A DNA stretch of 64,000 nt from Streptomyces brevispora (lineage in GTDB: Bacteria > Actinomycetota > Actinomycetes > Streptomycetales > Streptomycetaceae), in assembly GCF_007829885.1 (NCBI RefSeq), contig NZ_VIWW01000001.1, positions 3,720,001 through 3,784,000 on the forward strand, in the 5' to 3' direction. The notes beneath the pieces were generated by a model that saw only the letters and a program-made list of their open reading frames with translations, had not been told where the DNA came from and did no database searches. A program made the position numbers and the translations under genes. Shown here piece by piece: positions 10,942 to 19,743 of the stretch. Numbering within the stretch: position 1 is the stretch's first letter; each line of letters opens with the position of its first letter.

Positions 10942-12602
10942 GCGCAACAGCTGTCCACAGCCTGTGGACAATGGCGGGCGGGGTGACAACGGCGGCCCCT
11001 GACGAGAAGTTCAAGGCGCCGGTCATCGAGTACACCCAGCTGACCCCGGTCCTGATCGTGATCGGAGTCGCCGTCCTGGGCGTACTCGTCGAGGCCTTCG
11101 TGCCACGCCGGGCCCGCTACTACACGCAGGTCTTCCTGACGGTCGCCGCCCTCGTCGCCGCGTTCGCCGCGGTGATCGGCCTGGCAACAGACGGATACAG
11201 TACGACAAAGGCGCACATCGCCGCGATGGGTGCCGTCGCCATCGACGGGCCCGCCCTGTTCCTCCAGGGCACCATCCTGCTGACGTCGCTGGTCGCCGTC
11301 TTCACCTTCGCCGAGCGGCGGCTCGACCCCGCCTCGCACGGCAACCGCGTCGACTCGTTCGCCGCACAGGCCGCGTCGGTACCCGGCAGCGACAGCGAGA
11401 AGGCCGCGGTCAAGGCCGGATTCACCACCACCGAGGTCTTCCCGCTGATCCTCTTCTCGGTGGCGGGCATGCTGGTCTTCCCCGCGGCCAACGATCTGCT
11501 GACGCTCTTCGTGGCCCTGGAAGTCTTCTCGCTCCCGCTCTACCTCCTGTGCGCCGTCGCCCGCCGCAAGCGGCTGATGTCGCAGGAGGCCGCGGTGAAG
11601 TACTTCCTGCTCGGCGCCTTCTCCTCGGCGTTCCTGCTCTTCGGGATCGCCCTGATCTACGGGTACGCGGGCTCCGTCTCGTACGCCCGGATCGCCTCCG
11701 TCGTGGACGGCTCCATCCAGCAGATCGACCCGGCGCTCGCCGACACCATGGGCAACGACGCGCTGCTGCTCATCGGCGGCGCGATGATCCTGACCGGCCT
11801 GCTCTTCAAGGTCGGCGCCGTCCCGTTCCACATGTGGACCCCGGACGTCTACCAGGGCGCCCCGACCCCGGTCACCGGCTTCATGGCCGCGGCCACGAAG
11901 ATCGCCGCGTTCGGTGCGCTGCTGCGCCTGCTGTACGTGGTGCTGCCGGGCCTGAACTGGGACCTGCGGCCGATCATGTGGGGCGTCGCGATCCTCACGA
12001 TGCTGGGCGGTGCGATCGTCGCCATCACCCAGACCGACATCAAGCGGCTGCTCGCCTACTCCTCGATCGCGCACGCCGGCTTCATCCTCGCCGGTGTCAT
12101 CGCGGGCACCCCCCAGGGCATCTCCTCGGTCCTCTTCTACCTGGGCACGTACTCCTTCGTGACGGTCGGCGCCTTCGCCGTCGTCACCCTGGTGCGCGAC
12201 GCGGGCGGCGAGGCGACGCACCTGTCGAAGTGGGCCGGGCTCGGCCGGCGCTCGCCGCTGGTCGCCGCGGTCTTCGCGGTGTTCCTGCTGGCCTTCGCCG
12301 GTATCCCGCTCACCTCGGGCTTCTCCGGGAAGTTCGCGGTGTTCAAGGCCGCGGCCGACGGTGGCGCCGGCGGACTGGTCGTCGTCGGTGTGATCTCCTC
12401 GGCGATCGCCGCGTTCTTCTACATCAGGGTCATCGTGCTGATGTTCTTCAGCGAGCCGAAGGCGGACGGCCCCACGGTCGCCGTCCCGTCCCCGCTGACG
12501 ATGACCACGATCGCTGTCGGTGTCGCGGTGACGCTGGTGCTGGGCGTGGCCCCGCAGTACTTCCTGGACCTGGCGAGCCAGGCGGGAGTCTTCGTGCGGT
12601 AG
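10938..12602 (+). CDS. nuoN: NADH-quinone oxidoreductase subunit N
   Basis: NuoN (554 aa) is the innermost antiporter-like pump subunit. Supporting motifs are FVALEVFSLPLYLLCA (TM5 Glu), FKVGAVPFHMWTPDVYQGAPTPVTGFMA (TM7 Lys region) and DIKRLLAYSSIAHAGF. The GTG at 10938 overlaps the nuoM stop. The first 25 codons are odd for the family (MSATAVHSLWTMAGG) and include a perfect 9-bp palindrome at 10952-10970 that resembles DnaA boxes. It is the last gene of the first nuo operon, followed by a strong terminator. Confidence 0.95.
   Translation: MSATAVHSLWTMAGGVTTAAPDEKFKAPVIEYTQLTPVLIVIGVAVLGVLVEAFVPRRARYYTQVFLTVAALVAAFAAVIGLATDGYSTTKAHIAAMGAVAIDGPALFLQGTILLTSLVAVFTFAERRLDPASHGNRVDSFAAQAASVPGSDSEKAAVKAGFTTTEVFPLILFSVAGMLVFPAANDLLTLFVALEVFSLPLYLLCAVARRKRLMSQEAAVKYFLLGAFSSAFLLFGIALIYGYAGSVSYARIASVVDGSIQQIDPALADTMGNDALLLIGGAMILTGLLFKVGAVPFHMWTPDVYQGAPTPVTGFMAAATKIAAFGALLRLLYVVLPGLNWDLRPIMWGVAILTMLGGAIVAITQTDIKRLLAYSSIAHAGFILAGVIAGTPQGISSVLFYLGTYSFVTVGAFAVVTLVRDAGGEATHLSKWAGLGRRSPLVAAVFAVFLLAFAGIPLTSGFSGKFAVFKAAADGGAGGLVVVGVISSAIAAFFYIRVIVLMFFSEPKADGPTVAVPSPLTMTTIAVGVAVTLVLGVAPQYFLDLASQAGVFVR
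10951..10971. promoter_or_regulatory. Two convergent DnaA-box-like 9-mers in a palindrome
   Basis: TGTCCACAG and its exact inverted copy CTGTGGACA are separated by one base (10952-10970). On the minus strand 10971-10963 reads TTGTCCACA, the Streptomyces DnaA-box consensus as I recall it. On the plus strand 10951-10959 reads CTGTCCACA, one mismatch away. The pair lies within codons 5-12 of nuoN. Binding is inferred only. Confidence 0.5.
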
Positions 12603-12624
12603 GGCAGACGTACCACCGCTGGAA

Positions 12625-12665
12625 CAGCGCCGGACGGGCTTGGAAGTCAAGCCCGTCCGGCGCTG
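12625..12665 (+). terminator. Terminator of the first nuo operon
   Basis: An 18-bp perfect stem (12625-12642 with 12648-12665) closes on a 5-nt loop GAAGT, 22 bp after the nuoN stop. There is no T-tract, as is usual in Streptomyces. Confidence 0.9.
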
Positions 12666-12734
12666 TCGTAGGCGGCGCCTATCGTGGCAGGGGAGTGCAG
12701 GGACGGAACGGGCCGAATGCCGGGGGACAGAGCA

Positions 12735-14837
12735 ATGAGCGGGACGGGCGTGACAGGCGTGACCATGGGTGTGACCGAGAGCGACGCGCAGCAGACGCTC
12801 CACCGGGTTTTCGGGTACGAGACGTTCCGCGGCGAGCAGGAAGCGGTCGTCGACCACGTGGTGGCGGGCGGGGACGCCGTCGTGCTCATGCCGACCGGTG
12901 GCGGCAAGTCGCTCTGCTACCAGATCCCGGCCCTGGTCCGATCCGGCACGGGCATCGTCATCTCGCCGCTGATCGCCCTGATGCAGGACCAGGTGGACGC
13001 CCTGCGGGCGCTGGGCGTGCGCGCCGGATTCATCAACTCCACGCAGGACCTCGACGAGCGGCGCTCCATGGAGGCCCAGTACGTCGCCGGTGAGCTCGAC
13101 CTGCTGTACCTGGCCCCGGAGCGGCTCCGGCTGGACTCCACCCTCGGCCTGCTCTCCCGCGGTGAGATCGCCGTCTTCGCCATCGACGAGGCGCACTGCG
13201 TCGCCCAGTGGGGCCACGACTTCCGGCCCGACTACCTGGCCCTGTCCGTGCTGGGCGAGCGCTGGCCCGACGTCCCGCGCATCGCGCTGACGGCGACGGC
13301 GACCGCGGCCACCCACCAGGAGATCACCCAGCGCCTGGGCATGCCCGACGCCAAGCACTTCGTGGCGGGCTTCGACCGGCCCAACATCCAGTACCGGATC
13401 GTGCCCAAGGCCGACCCGAAGAAGCAGCTGCTGTCCTTCCTCAAGGAGGAGCACGCCGGGGACGCGGGCATCGTCTACTGCCTCTCGCGCAATTCCACCG
13501 AGAAGACCGCCGAGTACCTCTGCCGCAACGGCATCGAGGCAGTCCCCTACCACGCGGGTCTGGACGCCGGCACCCGAGCGGTCCACCAGTCCCGCTTCCT
13601 GCGCGAGGAGGGCCTGGTCGTCGTCGCGACGATCGCCTTCGGCATGGGCATCGACAAGCCGGACGTGCGCTTCGTCGCCCACCTCGACCTGCCGAAGTCC
13701 GTCGAGGGGTACTACCAGGAGACCGGCCGGGCCGGCCGGGACGGCGCCCCCTCCACGGCCTGGATGGCCTACGGACTCCAGGACGTCGTCCAGCAGCGCA
13801 AGCTCATCCAGGGCGGCGAGGGCGACGAGGCCTTCCGCCGCCGGGCCGCCTCGCACCTGGACTCCATGCTGGCCCTGTGCGAGACCGTACGGTGCCGCCG
13901 GGCCCAGCTGCTGAAGTACTTCGGCCAGGAACCCGCCACGGACTCCTGCGGCAACTGCGACACCTGCCTGGCCCCGCCCGAGACCTGGGACGGCACGGTG
14001 GTCTCCCAGAAGCTGCTGTCCACGGTGGTACGGCTGAAGCGGGAACGCGGACAGAAGTTCGGCGCGGGCCAGATCATCGACATCCTGCTGGGCCGCAAGA
14101 CCGCGAAGATCATCCAGTTCGACCACGACCAGCTCTCGGTGTTCGGCATCGGCGAGGAGCTGGCCGAGGCGGAATGGCGTGGCGTGGTCCGGCAGTTGCT
14201 GGCCCAGGGTCTGCTCGCGGTCGAGGGCGAGTACGGCACGCTGGTGCTGACGGAGGAGAGCGGCTCGGTGCTCGGCCGGGAGCGCGAGGTGCTGCTCCGC
14301 AAGGAGGCCGCGAAGCCCGCCTCACGCTCCTCGAAGGGCGAACGGAAGGCGAAGTCCTCGGCGGCGGCCGCCGAGCTGACCGCGGAGGCCACCCCGGTCT
14401 TCGAGGCGCTGCGTGCCTGGCGCGGCGCCCGGGCGAAGGAGCTGGGCCTCCCGGCGTACGTCATCTTCCACGACGCGACGCTGCGCGAGATCGCGACGCT
14501 GCGTCCGGCCTCGACCGCCGAGCTCGGTGGCATCAGCGGCCTGGGGGAGAAGAAGCTGGCGACGTACGGGGACGGGGTGCTGGAAGTGCTCGCGTCGTTC
14601 GGTGAGGCGGCACCGGCCTCGGAACCCGCACCGGCCTCGGAGCCCGCACAGGCACCGGAGCCCGCACAGGCACCCGCATCGGCGCCCGCGGCTGTGGAAG
14701 CGCCCCCGGCCGCGACACCCGCCCCGGCGGCCGCACCCGCACCAGCCGCGGCCACCCCTGCCGCCGCCCCCCGCCCCGCCGTCCAGGGCGCCGATCCGGA
14801 GTTCGGCTGGGACGAGGAGCCGCCCGAGTACGAGTGA
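12735..14837 (+). CDS. recQ: ATP-dependent DNA helicase RecQ
   Basis: RecQ-family 3'-5' DNA helicase (700 aa) acting in recombination and fork repair. Walker A is MPTGGGKS at 52-59 and the DEAH box is at 151-154, followed by the aromatic loop CVAQWGHDF. The RecQ-C zinc-binding region carries [11 protein letters not shown] and CGNCDTC. An HRDC domain sits near 560-620 ([19 protein letters not shown]). A low-complexity Ala/Pro/Glu tail of about 70 residues follows. ATG 12735 with GGGGGA upstream looks best; GTG 12684 and in-frame alternatives exist. It is a single gene after the nuo terminator. Confidence 0.93.
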   Translation: MSGTGVTGVTMGVTESDAQQTLHRVFGYETFRGEQEAVVDHVVAGGDAVVLMPTGGGKSLCYQIPALVRSGTGIVISPLIALMQDQVDALRALGVRAGFINSTQDLDERRSMEAQYVAGELDLLYLAPERLRLDSTLGLLSRGEIAVFAIDEAHCVAQWGHDFRPDYLALSVLGERWPDVPRIALTATATAATHQEITQRLGMPDAKHFVAGFDRPNIQYRIVPKADPKKQLLSFLKEEHAGDAGIVYCLSRNSTEKTAEYLCRNGIEAVPYHAGLDAGTRAVHQSRFLREEGLVVVATIAFGMGIDKPDVRFVAHLDLPKSVEGYYQETGRAGRDGAPSTAWMAYGLQDVVQQRKLIQGGEGDEAFRRRAASHLDSMLALCETVRCRRAQLLKYFGQEPATDSCGNCDTCLAPPETWDGTVVSQKLLSTVVRLKRERGQKFGAGQIIDILLGRKTAKIIQFDHDQLSVFGIGEELAEAEWRGVVRQLLAQGLLAVEGEYGTLVLTEESGSVLGREREVLLRKEAAKPASRSSKGERKAKSSAAAAELTAEATPVFEALRAWRGARAKELGLPAYVIFHDATLREIATLRPASTAELGGISGLGEKKLATYGDGVLEVLASFGEAAPASEPAPASEPAQAPEPAQAPASAPAAVEAPPAATPAPAAAPAPAAATPAAAPRPAVQGADPEFGWDEEPPEYE

Positions 14838-14865
14838 GCGTGAGGCGCGGCGGGCGGCGGCCGGT

Positions 14866-15486
14866 CTACTCGGAGGCCGTCGCCCGGCGGCGGGAGACGA
14901 TCGCGGTCAGGTCGAGGTCGACGGGGAAGGGCACGGACACCTTCATCCGGTCGTGGAAGATCCCGGTGGAGGTGTAGGCCCCGGTCGCCGGCTCCAGCTC
15001 GAAGACGTGGACGACCGCGTGGCCGTCCTGGTTCTCCACCCGCCAGTAGTGCGGGATCTTCGCCCGCGCGTACTTCACGGGCTTGGTCTCCCGGTCACGG
15101 GTGACGGACTCGTCGGCCACGACCTCGATCGCGAGCAGCACGCTGCTCGCCGGGAATCGTGTCTGCCGCAGACTCTCGACCGCTTCGGCGCGGACGACGA
15201 CCACATCGGGTTCCGGCCGGTTCTGGAAGTCGACGTCGATGGTGAAGTCCCGCACGACCTCCAGTTCGGGTGGGGCCGACGACTGCAACTGCCCATTGAA
15301 GAAGTCGACCGCCCGCGCATGGAATACGGTCTGCGGACTCACGAAAACCAGGCTCCCGTCGATCAGCTCCGTGTGCGGAGGCAGATTCGGAAGCGTGTCC
15401 AGGTCATCGGCGGTCCAGCCGCCCACGGGCGGGACCGCCCACCGCGGCCGGTGGGCCTCGGGTTCGATGCTCTTCGGTGCTCCCAT
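14866..15486 (-). CDS. Uma2-family (DUF820) PD-(D/E)XK nuclease-like protein
   Basis: A 206-aa protein of the Uma2/DUF820 family, restriction-endonuclease-like proteins of unknown role that are abundant in Streptomyces and cyanobacteria. Visible core: ELIDGSLVFVSP, RPEPDVVVV and LLAIEVVADES followed by KYARAKIPHYW. The PD, the E of AIEV and the following Lys fit the PD-(D/E)XK pattern. ATG at 15486 opens MGAPKSIEPEAH. The frame remains open upstream through a 21-bp tandem repeat coding GAARRHV units, but that extension runs into the neighbouring gene and is unlikely to be translated. Confidence 0.85.
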   Translation of the reverse strand: MGAPKSIEPEAHRPRWAVPPVGGWTADDLDTLPNLPPHTELIDGSLVFVSPQTVFHARAVDFFNGQLQSSAPPELEVVRDFTIDVDFQNRPEPDVVVVRAEAVESLRQTRFPASSVLLAIEVVADESVTRDRETKPVKYARAKIPHYWRVENQDGHAVVHVFELEPATGAYTSTGIFHDRMKVSVPFPVDLDLTAIVSRRRATASE

Positions 15487-15609
15487 GGACGCAGTCTCGC
15501 GGGAGCATCCCGCGTATCCGCCGGGAACCGCATGAAGCTCCCCCGAACGTGTGAACGCCTCCCGCGTCGCTGACCAGCGTCTCTTGCCCGGAACACCTGC
15601 CGGCACTCC

Positions 15610-15714
15610 TCGCCGGGCAGCATCTGTCTGTCGCCGGGCAGCGCCCACGTGTCGCCGGGCAGCGCCCACGTGTCGCCGGGCAGCGCCCACGTGTCGCCGG
15701 GCAGCGCCTACCTG
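15610..15714. repeat. 21-bp tandem repeat, about 5 units, each with CACGTG
   Basis: Units start at 15610 (degenerate), 15631, 15652, 15673 and 15694. Units 2, 3 and 4 are identical: TCGCCGGGCAG followed by CGCCCACGTG. Complete units carry the palindrome CACGTG. The array lies between the Uma2 gene start and the GPP34 gene and covers the GPP34 stop codon. The period is a multiple of three. Confidence 0.85.
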
Positions 15715-16364
15715 CTGCCGCCGCCCGCCTGGTTCGACTTGTCCTGGCGGACGTTGCGGTACACCGCGCGGGCTGTCCACTGTTCGTGGATCAGACGCCG
15801 CGTCGCGGTGCGGTCCGGGCTGCCGGTGGCGCCGACGAAGCGGGCGAGGTCCGCCGCCGGGACGAGCGCGGCGAGCACGCGGCCGCGGTGGTCGGGGAAG
15901 CCCGCCTGCTCGGCGACGGCGTAGCGGTGACGGGCCTGCGCGGCCAGGTCCTTCGCCACCACCGGGTGGCGAAGACAGGGCAGCAGGCCGAGGAAGCGGC
16001 GGGTCTCCCGGCGCAGGATGCCGCGCTTGACCAGCGCGTCCAGGTACATGGCCCCGACCTGCCGGCCGGCGTGCCGCACCCAGCCCCCGGCCGAGGCCCC
16101 CGCACCCCGTCCGCCCTTGCCCGGCGCAGGCAGGCCCCGCATCAGCGTGGCCGGCAGCTGGTCCGGCGGCTCCAGCGGGTTGACCACCTGGACCCGTTCG
16201 CGCTGTTCGGTGATCCGCCCCTGGAGTTCCAGCTCCGCCAGGACCGCCCCGGCCATCGCGTAGTCCAGGAAGCGCTTGCCGCAGTACGGTCTGCCGCGCT
16301 GTGGGTCCATCGCGAGCAGCAGCAGTTCCTCGGGCAGCGTCGGCCCGGGCGGCGGCGGGATCAC
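15708..16364 (-). CDS. GPP34 (Golgi phosphoprotein 3-like) family protein
   Basis: A 218-aa GPP34-domain protein. The family is named after eukaryotic GOLPH3, which binds phosphatidylinositol-4-phosphate; bacterial members, numerous in actinomycetes, have no firm function. Typical features are LPEELLLLAMDPQRGR near the N-terminus, AMAGAVLAELELQGRI, and a C-terminal helical part with YRNVRQ. The GTG start (16364-16362) overlaps the stop of the fumarylacetoacetase gene by 4 bp, so the two are translationally coupled. The stop falls inside the 21-bp tandem repeat. Confidence 0.85.
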   Translation of the reverse strand: MIPPPPGPTLPEELLLLAMDPQRGRPYCGKRFLDYAMAGAVLAELELQGRITEQRERVQVVNPLEPPDQLPATLMRGLPAPGKGGRGAGASAGGWVRHAGRQVGAMYLDALVKRGILRRETRRFLGLLPCLRHPVVAKDLAAQARHRYAVAEQAGFPDHRGRVLAALVPAADLARFVGATGSPDRTATRRLIHEQWTARAVYRNVRQDKSNQAGGGSR

Positions 16365-17590
16365 GGCGCGGAGACGATCCGTCCCGTCACTTCGCCGAGA
16401 CCGACCCGGATGCCGTCCGGTCCCGGCGCCCAGGCCGTCATCGTCACCGTGTCGCCGTCCTCCAGGAACGTCCGCTTGCCCTCGCGGAGTTCCAGCGGGT
16501 CGCGGCCGTTCCAGGTGAGTTCGAGCAGTGACCCGCGCTGGGCGGGCTCGGCGCCGCTGATGGTGCCGGAGCCGTACAGGTCACCGGTGCGCAGCGAGGC
16601 GCCGTTCACCGTCATCTGCGCCAACTGCTGGGCAGCTGTCCAGTACATGGTGGAGAACGGCGGTTCCGCGACGACCTGGCCGTTGATGGCGACGGAGAGC
16701 CGGAGGTCGAAGCCGCCGGGCTGCTCCTCGTCCGTGTCGTCGAGGTAGGGCAGCAGCGGGAAGTCGCGGGCGGGCGGGGCGGTGCGGGCGGCGTCCAGGG
16801 CCTCCAGCGGGGTCACCCAGGCCGATACGGACGTGGCGAACGACTTGCCGAGGAAGGGTCCCAGCGGTACGTACTCCCACGCCTGGATGTCGCGCGCCGA
16901 CCAGTCGTTGAGCAGCGACAGGCCGAAGACGTGCTCGCGGAAGTCGGCGAGTGCGACGGGACGGCCCTGCTCGGAGCCGGTGCCGACGACGAATCCGACC
17001 TCGGCCTCGATGTCCAGCTTGACGGACGGGCCGAAGACCGGAGCCGGGTCGGCGGGGGCCTTGCGCTGGCCCGACGGGCGCGTCACGTCCGTGCCGGAGA
17101 CCACGACCGTGCCCGCCCGGCCGTGGTAACCGATGGGCAGGTGCTTCCAGTTGGGCGTGAGCGCGTCACCGTCCGGGCGGAAGATCCGGCCGACGTTGGT
17201 GGCGTGGTGCTCGCTGGCGTAGAAGTCGACGTAGTCCGCCACCCGGTAGGGCAGATGGAGCGTCACGGAGTCCACCGGGTGCAGCAGCGGCTCGATGTCC
17301 GCGCGGTGGGCCGGGACCGTCACCCACGCGGTCAGCGCCCGGCGCACATCGCTCCACGCGGTGCGGCCGGCCGCGAGCAGCGGCATCAGGTCGGGCTGGG
17401 CCAGCAGCTGCGCATAGGGCGAGCCGAGGGCCGTCGCGGCCGCCCCGGCGTCCAGTACATGGCTGCCGATGCGGACGCCGACCCGTTGCTCACCGGGCCG
17501 GTCGGGGGTGGAGAAGACGCCGTAGGGAAGGTTGTGCGGACCGAAGGGGTCGCCCTCGGCCAGTTCGAGCGGGCTGCTCTGCTCGGGCAT
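16361..17590 (-). CDS. fahA: Fumarylacetoacetase (tyrosine/homogentisate catabolism)
   Basis: Fumarylacetoacetase (409 aa) hydrolyses 4-fumarylacetoacetate to fumarate and acetoacetate, the last step of tyrosine degradation. DFYASEHHATNVG matches the family active site: Asp122 is the likely metal ligand and His129 the catalytic base by alignment to the mouse enzyme. YHGR is at 155-158. KLDIEAEVGFVVG and LNDWSARDIQAWEYVPLGPF follow with further acidic ligands. Length is normal. ATG 17590 is preceded by a Shine-Dalgarno-like AGCGAGGCAGCAAC stretch. No hmgA or other pathway genes are adjacent; the only partner is the GPP34 gene. Confidence 0.95.
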   Translation of the reverse strand: MPEQSSPLELAEGDPFGPHNLPYGVFSTPDRPGEQRVGVRIGSHVLDAGAAATALGSPYAQLLAQPDLMPLLAAGRTAWSDVRRALTAWVTVPAHRADIEPLLHPVDSVTLHLPYRVADYVDFYASEHHATNVGRIFRPDGDALTPNWKHLPIGYHGRAGTVVVSGTDVTRPSGQRKAPADPAPVFGPSVKLDIEAEVGFVVGTGSEQGRPVALADFREHVFGLSLLNDWSARDIQAWEYVPLGPFLGKSFATSVSAWVTPLEALDAARTAPPARDFPLLPYLDDTDEEQPGGFDLRLSVAINGQVVAEPPFSTMYWTAAQQLAQMTVNGASLRTGDLYGSGTISGAEPAQRGSLLELTWNGRDPLELREGKRTFLEDGDTVTMTAWAPGPDGIRVGLGEVTGRIVSAP

Positions 17591-17690
17591 CTGTTGCTGC
17601 CTCGCTTTCCAGGTCGCTTGGAGGACACGTTACGTCGGGGGTGTCACCCGGCGGCAGGGCCCCAACCATCGCCCGATTCACGGAAAGTGC

Positions 17691-17732
17691 TGCCGTATCC
17701 CCGCGAACCCGAAGGAACACGGGGATACGGCA
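17691..17732 (-). terminator. Terminator after the peptide transporter/CocE pair
   Basis: TGCCGTATCCCCG (17691-17703) pairs perfectly with 17720-17732 around a 16-nt loop. It lies 8 bp beyond the CocE-type hydrolase stop on the minus strand. Confidence 0.85.
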
Positions 17733-17739
17733 GGGGGGT

Positions 17740-19734
17740 TCAGCCGGCCGTGCGCGGGATGCGCTTCTCCCAGGTCCGGTGGAAGACGACCTCGCCGCCG
17801 TCCCTGCACACCACCTCGTTGGAGGTGATGAAGTGGGTGGCGTCGGCGGCGATCTCGGAGCGCGTCTCGACCCGCGCGTCCCAGGCCATCTCCGGCCGGT
17901 GCAGCCGGACCGTCCAGTCGGAACGGGTGCGCGCGGAGAGCGGGTCGCGCTCCTGGATCGTGTACGTCTCCCGTGCGTCCTCGGTGAATTCGAGGCCGTC
18001 CGGGTAGATCCGGGTGCCGCCGTAGCGCGGGTCCACCTCCATCCGCCACTCGCCCTTGGCGACATCGCGGATCACCAGGCGCTCGGGGCGCTGCTCGTCG
18101 AGCGTGACCGGGTGGACGACACCGAGCGGCTCCGACTGCTCCGGTTCCTCGAAGCGGATCGCGGGGTCCTCGGTGTGCCGGCGCACCGGCAGTTCGACGA
18201 AGCTGCCCTCGGCGTCCAAGGTGAAGCCCGCCGAGCCGGCCTGCGGCCAGATCCACGGCCAGTACGCGCTGGAGACCGCGAGCCTGATCCGGTGACCGGG
18301 CGGGAAGGTGTGCCCGATGCCGTTCAGGTCGAACGTGACGTCCTCGGTCATGCCGGCCGGCCAGTCCTCGGCGCGGTCCCGGCCGTGCCGGGCGGCGAGG
18401 TTGAGGACGCCGCGGGTGACGAGCGTGGAGGAGCCGTCGGGGGCGACGTCGCAGAGCCGGGCGACGGCCTGGCCGCGCGGTACGTCCATCCGGATGCGCA
18501 GCCGCACCCGGGGGCGGCCCAGGACCTCGATCGGGGAGGCCTCGACCGGGAACTCGAAGGACACCGATCGGGCGTCCTCCTCGCGCTGGTCGGGCGGCAG
18601 GTCGGCGTCGTTGCCGAACGGGAAGAACCGGCCCGCGTCCACCCCGGTCTGCTGCGGCGAGTCGACGGTCTGCGGCCCGCCCTTGAGGGCGTACGCGACC
18701 GGCGTGATGTTCTCCGACGGCCAGCTGGTGTCCCCGACCCAGCGGCCGGGCAGCGTCTCGTACACCGTGGCGGGCCGGTGCGACTCGCTGATCCAGGACC
18801 GCAGCAGCGGCTCCGACATGACGCCGGTGTCCTTCTCCTTCAGGTGCTGGTCCCACCAGCGCAGCGTCTCCTGGAGGAAGCCGATCGCGGGCCCCGGCGG
18901 CAGACCGCGGTCGGGGTACTGGTGCGACCAGGGCCCGATCAGCCCGCGGACCTTCGCCGGGTCCAGGTGCTCGACGAGCCGGAGCACGGTGTCGCGGTAC
19001 GGGTCGTGCCAGCCGCCGACCGCGAGGACGTTCGCCGTGATGGCGGAGTAGTCCTCGCAGACGCTGCCGTGTCTCCAGTAGTCGTCGCGCGTCTGGTGGG
19101 CCAGCCAGGTGTGGATGAGGGGATCGACGGCTTCGAGCCGCTTCAGCCACATGTCCTTCCACACGGTGCCGACCTGGGCCGGGTCGGGCGGCCGGCAGAC
19201 GAAGGCGAGCATCGTCGCCGCCCAGGCGTGCATGTCCACGGCGAGGACCGAGCCGCCCATGTAGTGGACGTCGTTGTCGTAGCGGTCGTCCGTCGAGCAC
19301 ACGGTGACGATCGCCTTCAGCGGCTCGGGGGCGAGCGCGGCGATCTGGAGGGAGTTGAAGCCGCCCCAGGAGATGCCGAACATGCCGACCCGGCCCGAGC
19401 ACCACTCCTGCTGGGCGAGCCAGTGGATGACCGCGACACCGTCGGCGAGTTCGGTCGCGTCGTACTCGTCGCCCGGCAGCCCCTCGCTGTTGCCGTGGCC
19501 GCGCACATCGACGCGCACCGAGGCGTAGCCGTGGCCCGCGTACCAGGGGTGGCGCTGCCAGTCGCGCGGCGCCGTCCAGTCGCTCAGCCGGTACGGCAGG
19601 TACTCGAGCAGCGCGGGCACCGGTTCATCGGTGACCGGCCGCCAGATCCGGGCGTACAGCAGGGTGCCGTCCGGCAGCGGGATACGGATGTCCTCGCGGG
19701 TCGTCTCGTACGGGAATTCGGTGCGGATGCGCAT
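17740..19734 (-). CDS. CocE/NonD-family alpha/beta hydrolase (X-Pro dipeptidyl-peptidase-like)
   Basis: A 664-aa serine hydrolase of the CocE/X-Pro dipeptidyl-peptidase S15 group. The nucleophile elbow is GISWGG with Ser122. RVDVRGHGNSEG around 74-85 is the family oxyanion-side motif. The C-terminal jelly-roll domain (GHRIRLAVSSAYWPWIWP) is characteristic. No signal peptide is seen, so it is probably cytoplasmic. It starts 9 bp after the stop of a POT peptide transporter on the same strand, so cleavage of imported peptides is a fair inference. Ester substrates cannot be excluded. ATG 19734 gives MRIRTEFPYE. Confidence 0.9.
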   Translation of the reverse strand: MRIRTEFPYETTREDIRIPLPDGTLLYARIWRPVTDEPVPALLEYLPYRLSDWTAPRDWQRHPWYAGHGYASVRVDVRGHGNSEGLPGDEYDATELADGVAVIHWLAQQEWCSGRVGMFGISWGGFNSLQIAALAPEPLKAIVTVCSTDDRYDNDVHYMGGSVLAVDMHAWAATMLAFVCRPPDPAQVGTVWKDMWLKRLEAVDPLIHTWLAHQTRDDYWRHGSVCEDYSAITANVLAVGGWHDPYRDTVLRLVEHLDPAKVRGLIGPWSHQYPDRGLPPGPAIGFLQETLRWWDQHLKEKDTGVMSEPLLRSWISESHRPATVYETLPGRWVGDTSWPSENITPVAYALKGGPQTVDSPQQTGVDAGRFFPFGNDADLPPDQREEDARSVSFEFPVEASPIEVLGRPRVRLRIRMDVPRGQAVARLCDVAPDGSSTLVTRGVLNLAARHGRDRAEDWPAGMTEDVTFDLNGIGHTFPPGHRIRLAVSSAYWPWIWPQAGSAGFTLDAEGSFVELPVRRHTEDPAIRFEEPEQSEPLGVVHPVTLDEQRPERLVIRDVAKGEWRMEVDPRYGGTRIYPDGLEFTEDARETYTIQERDPLSARTRSDWTVRLHRPEMAWDARVETRSEIAADATHFITSNEVVCRDGGEVVFHRTWEKRIPRTAG

Positions 19735-19743
19735 GGGGGTACC

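Noticed and set aside
10951..10971. Replication origin
   Set aside because: Only two DnaA-box-like sites, inside a gene; Streptomyces oriC has many boxes in a noncoding region between dnaA and dnaN.
10839..14126. A 1095-codon open frame on the minus strand
   Set aside because: Antisense shadow of nuoN and recQ; composition is not protein-like.
15610..15714. CRISPR array
   Set aside because: Units are directly abutting 21-mers without variable spacers, and no cas genes are nearby.
15487..15780. N-terminal extension of the Uma2 protein through the heptad repeat
   Set aside because: It would overlap the end of the GPP34 gene; the family N-terminus begins at 15486.
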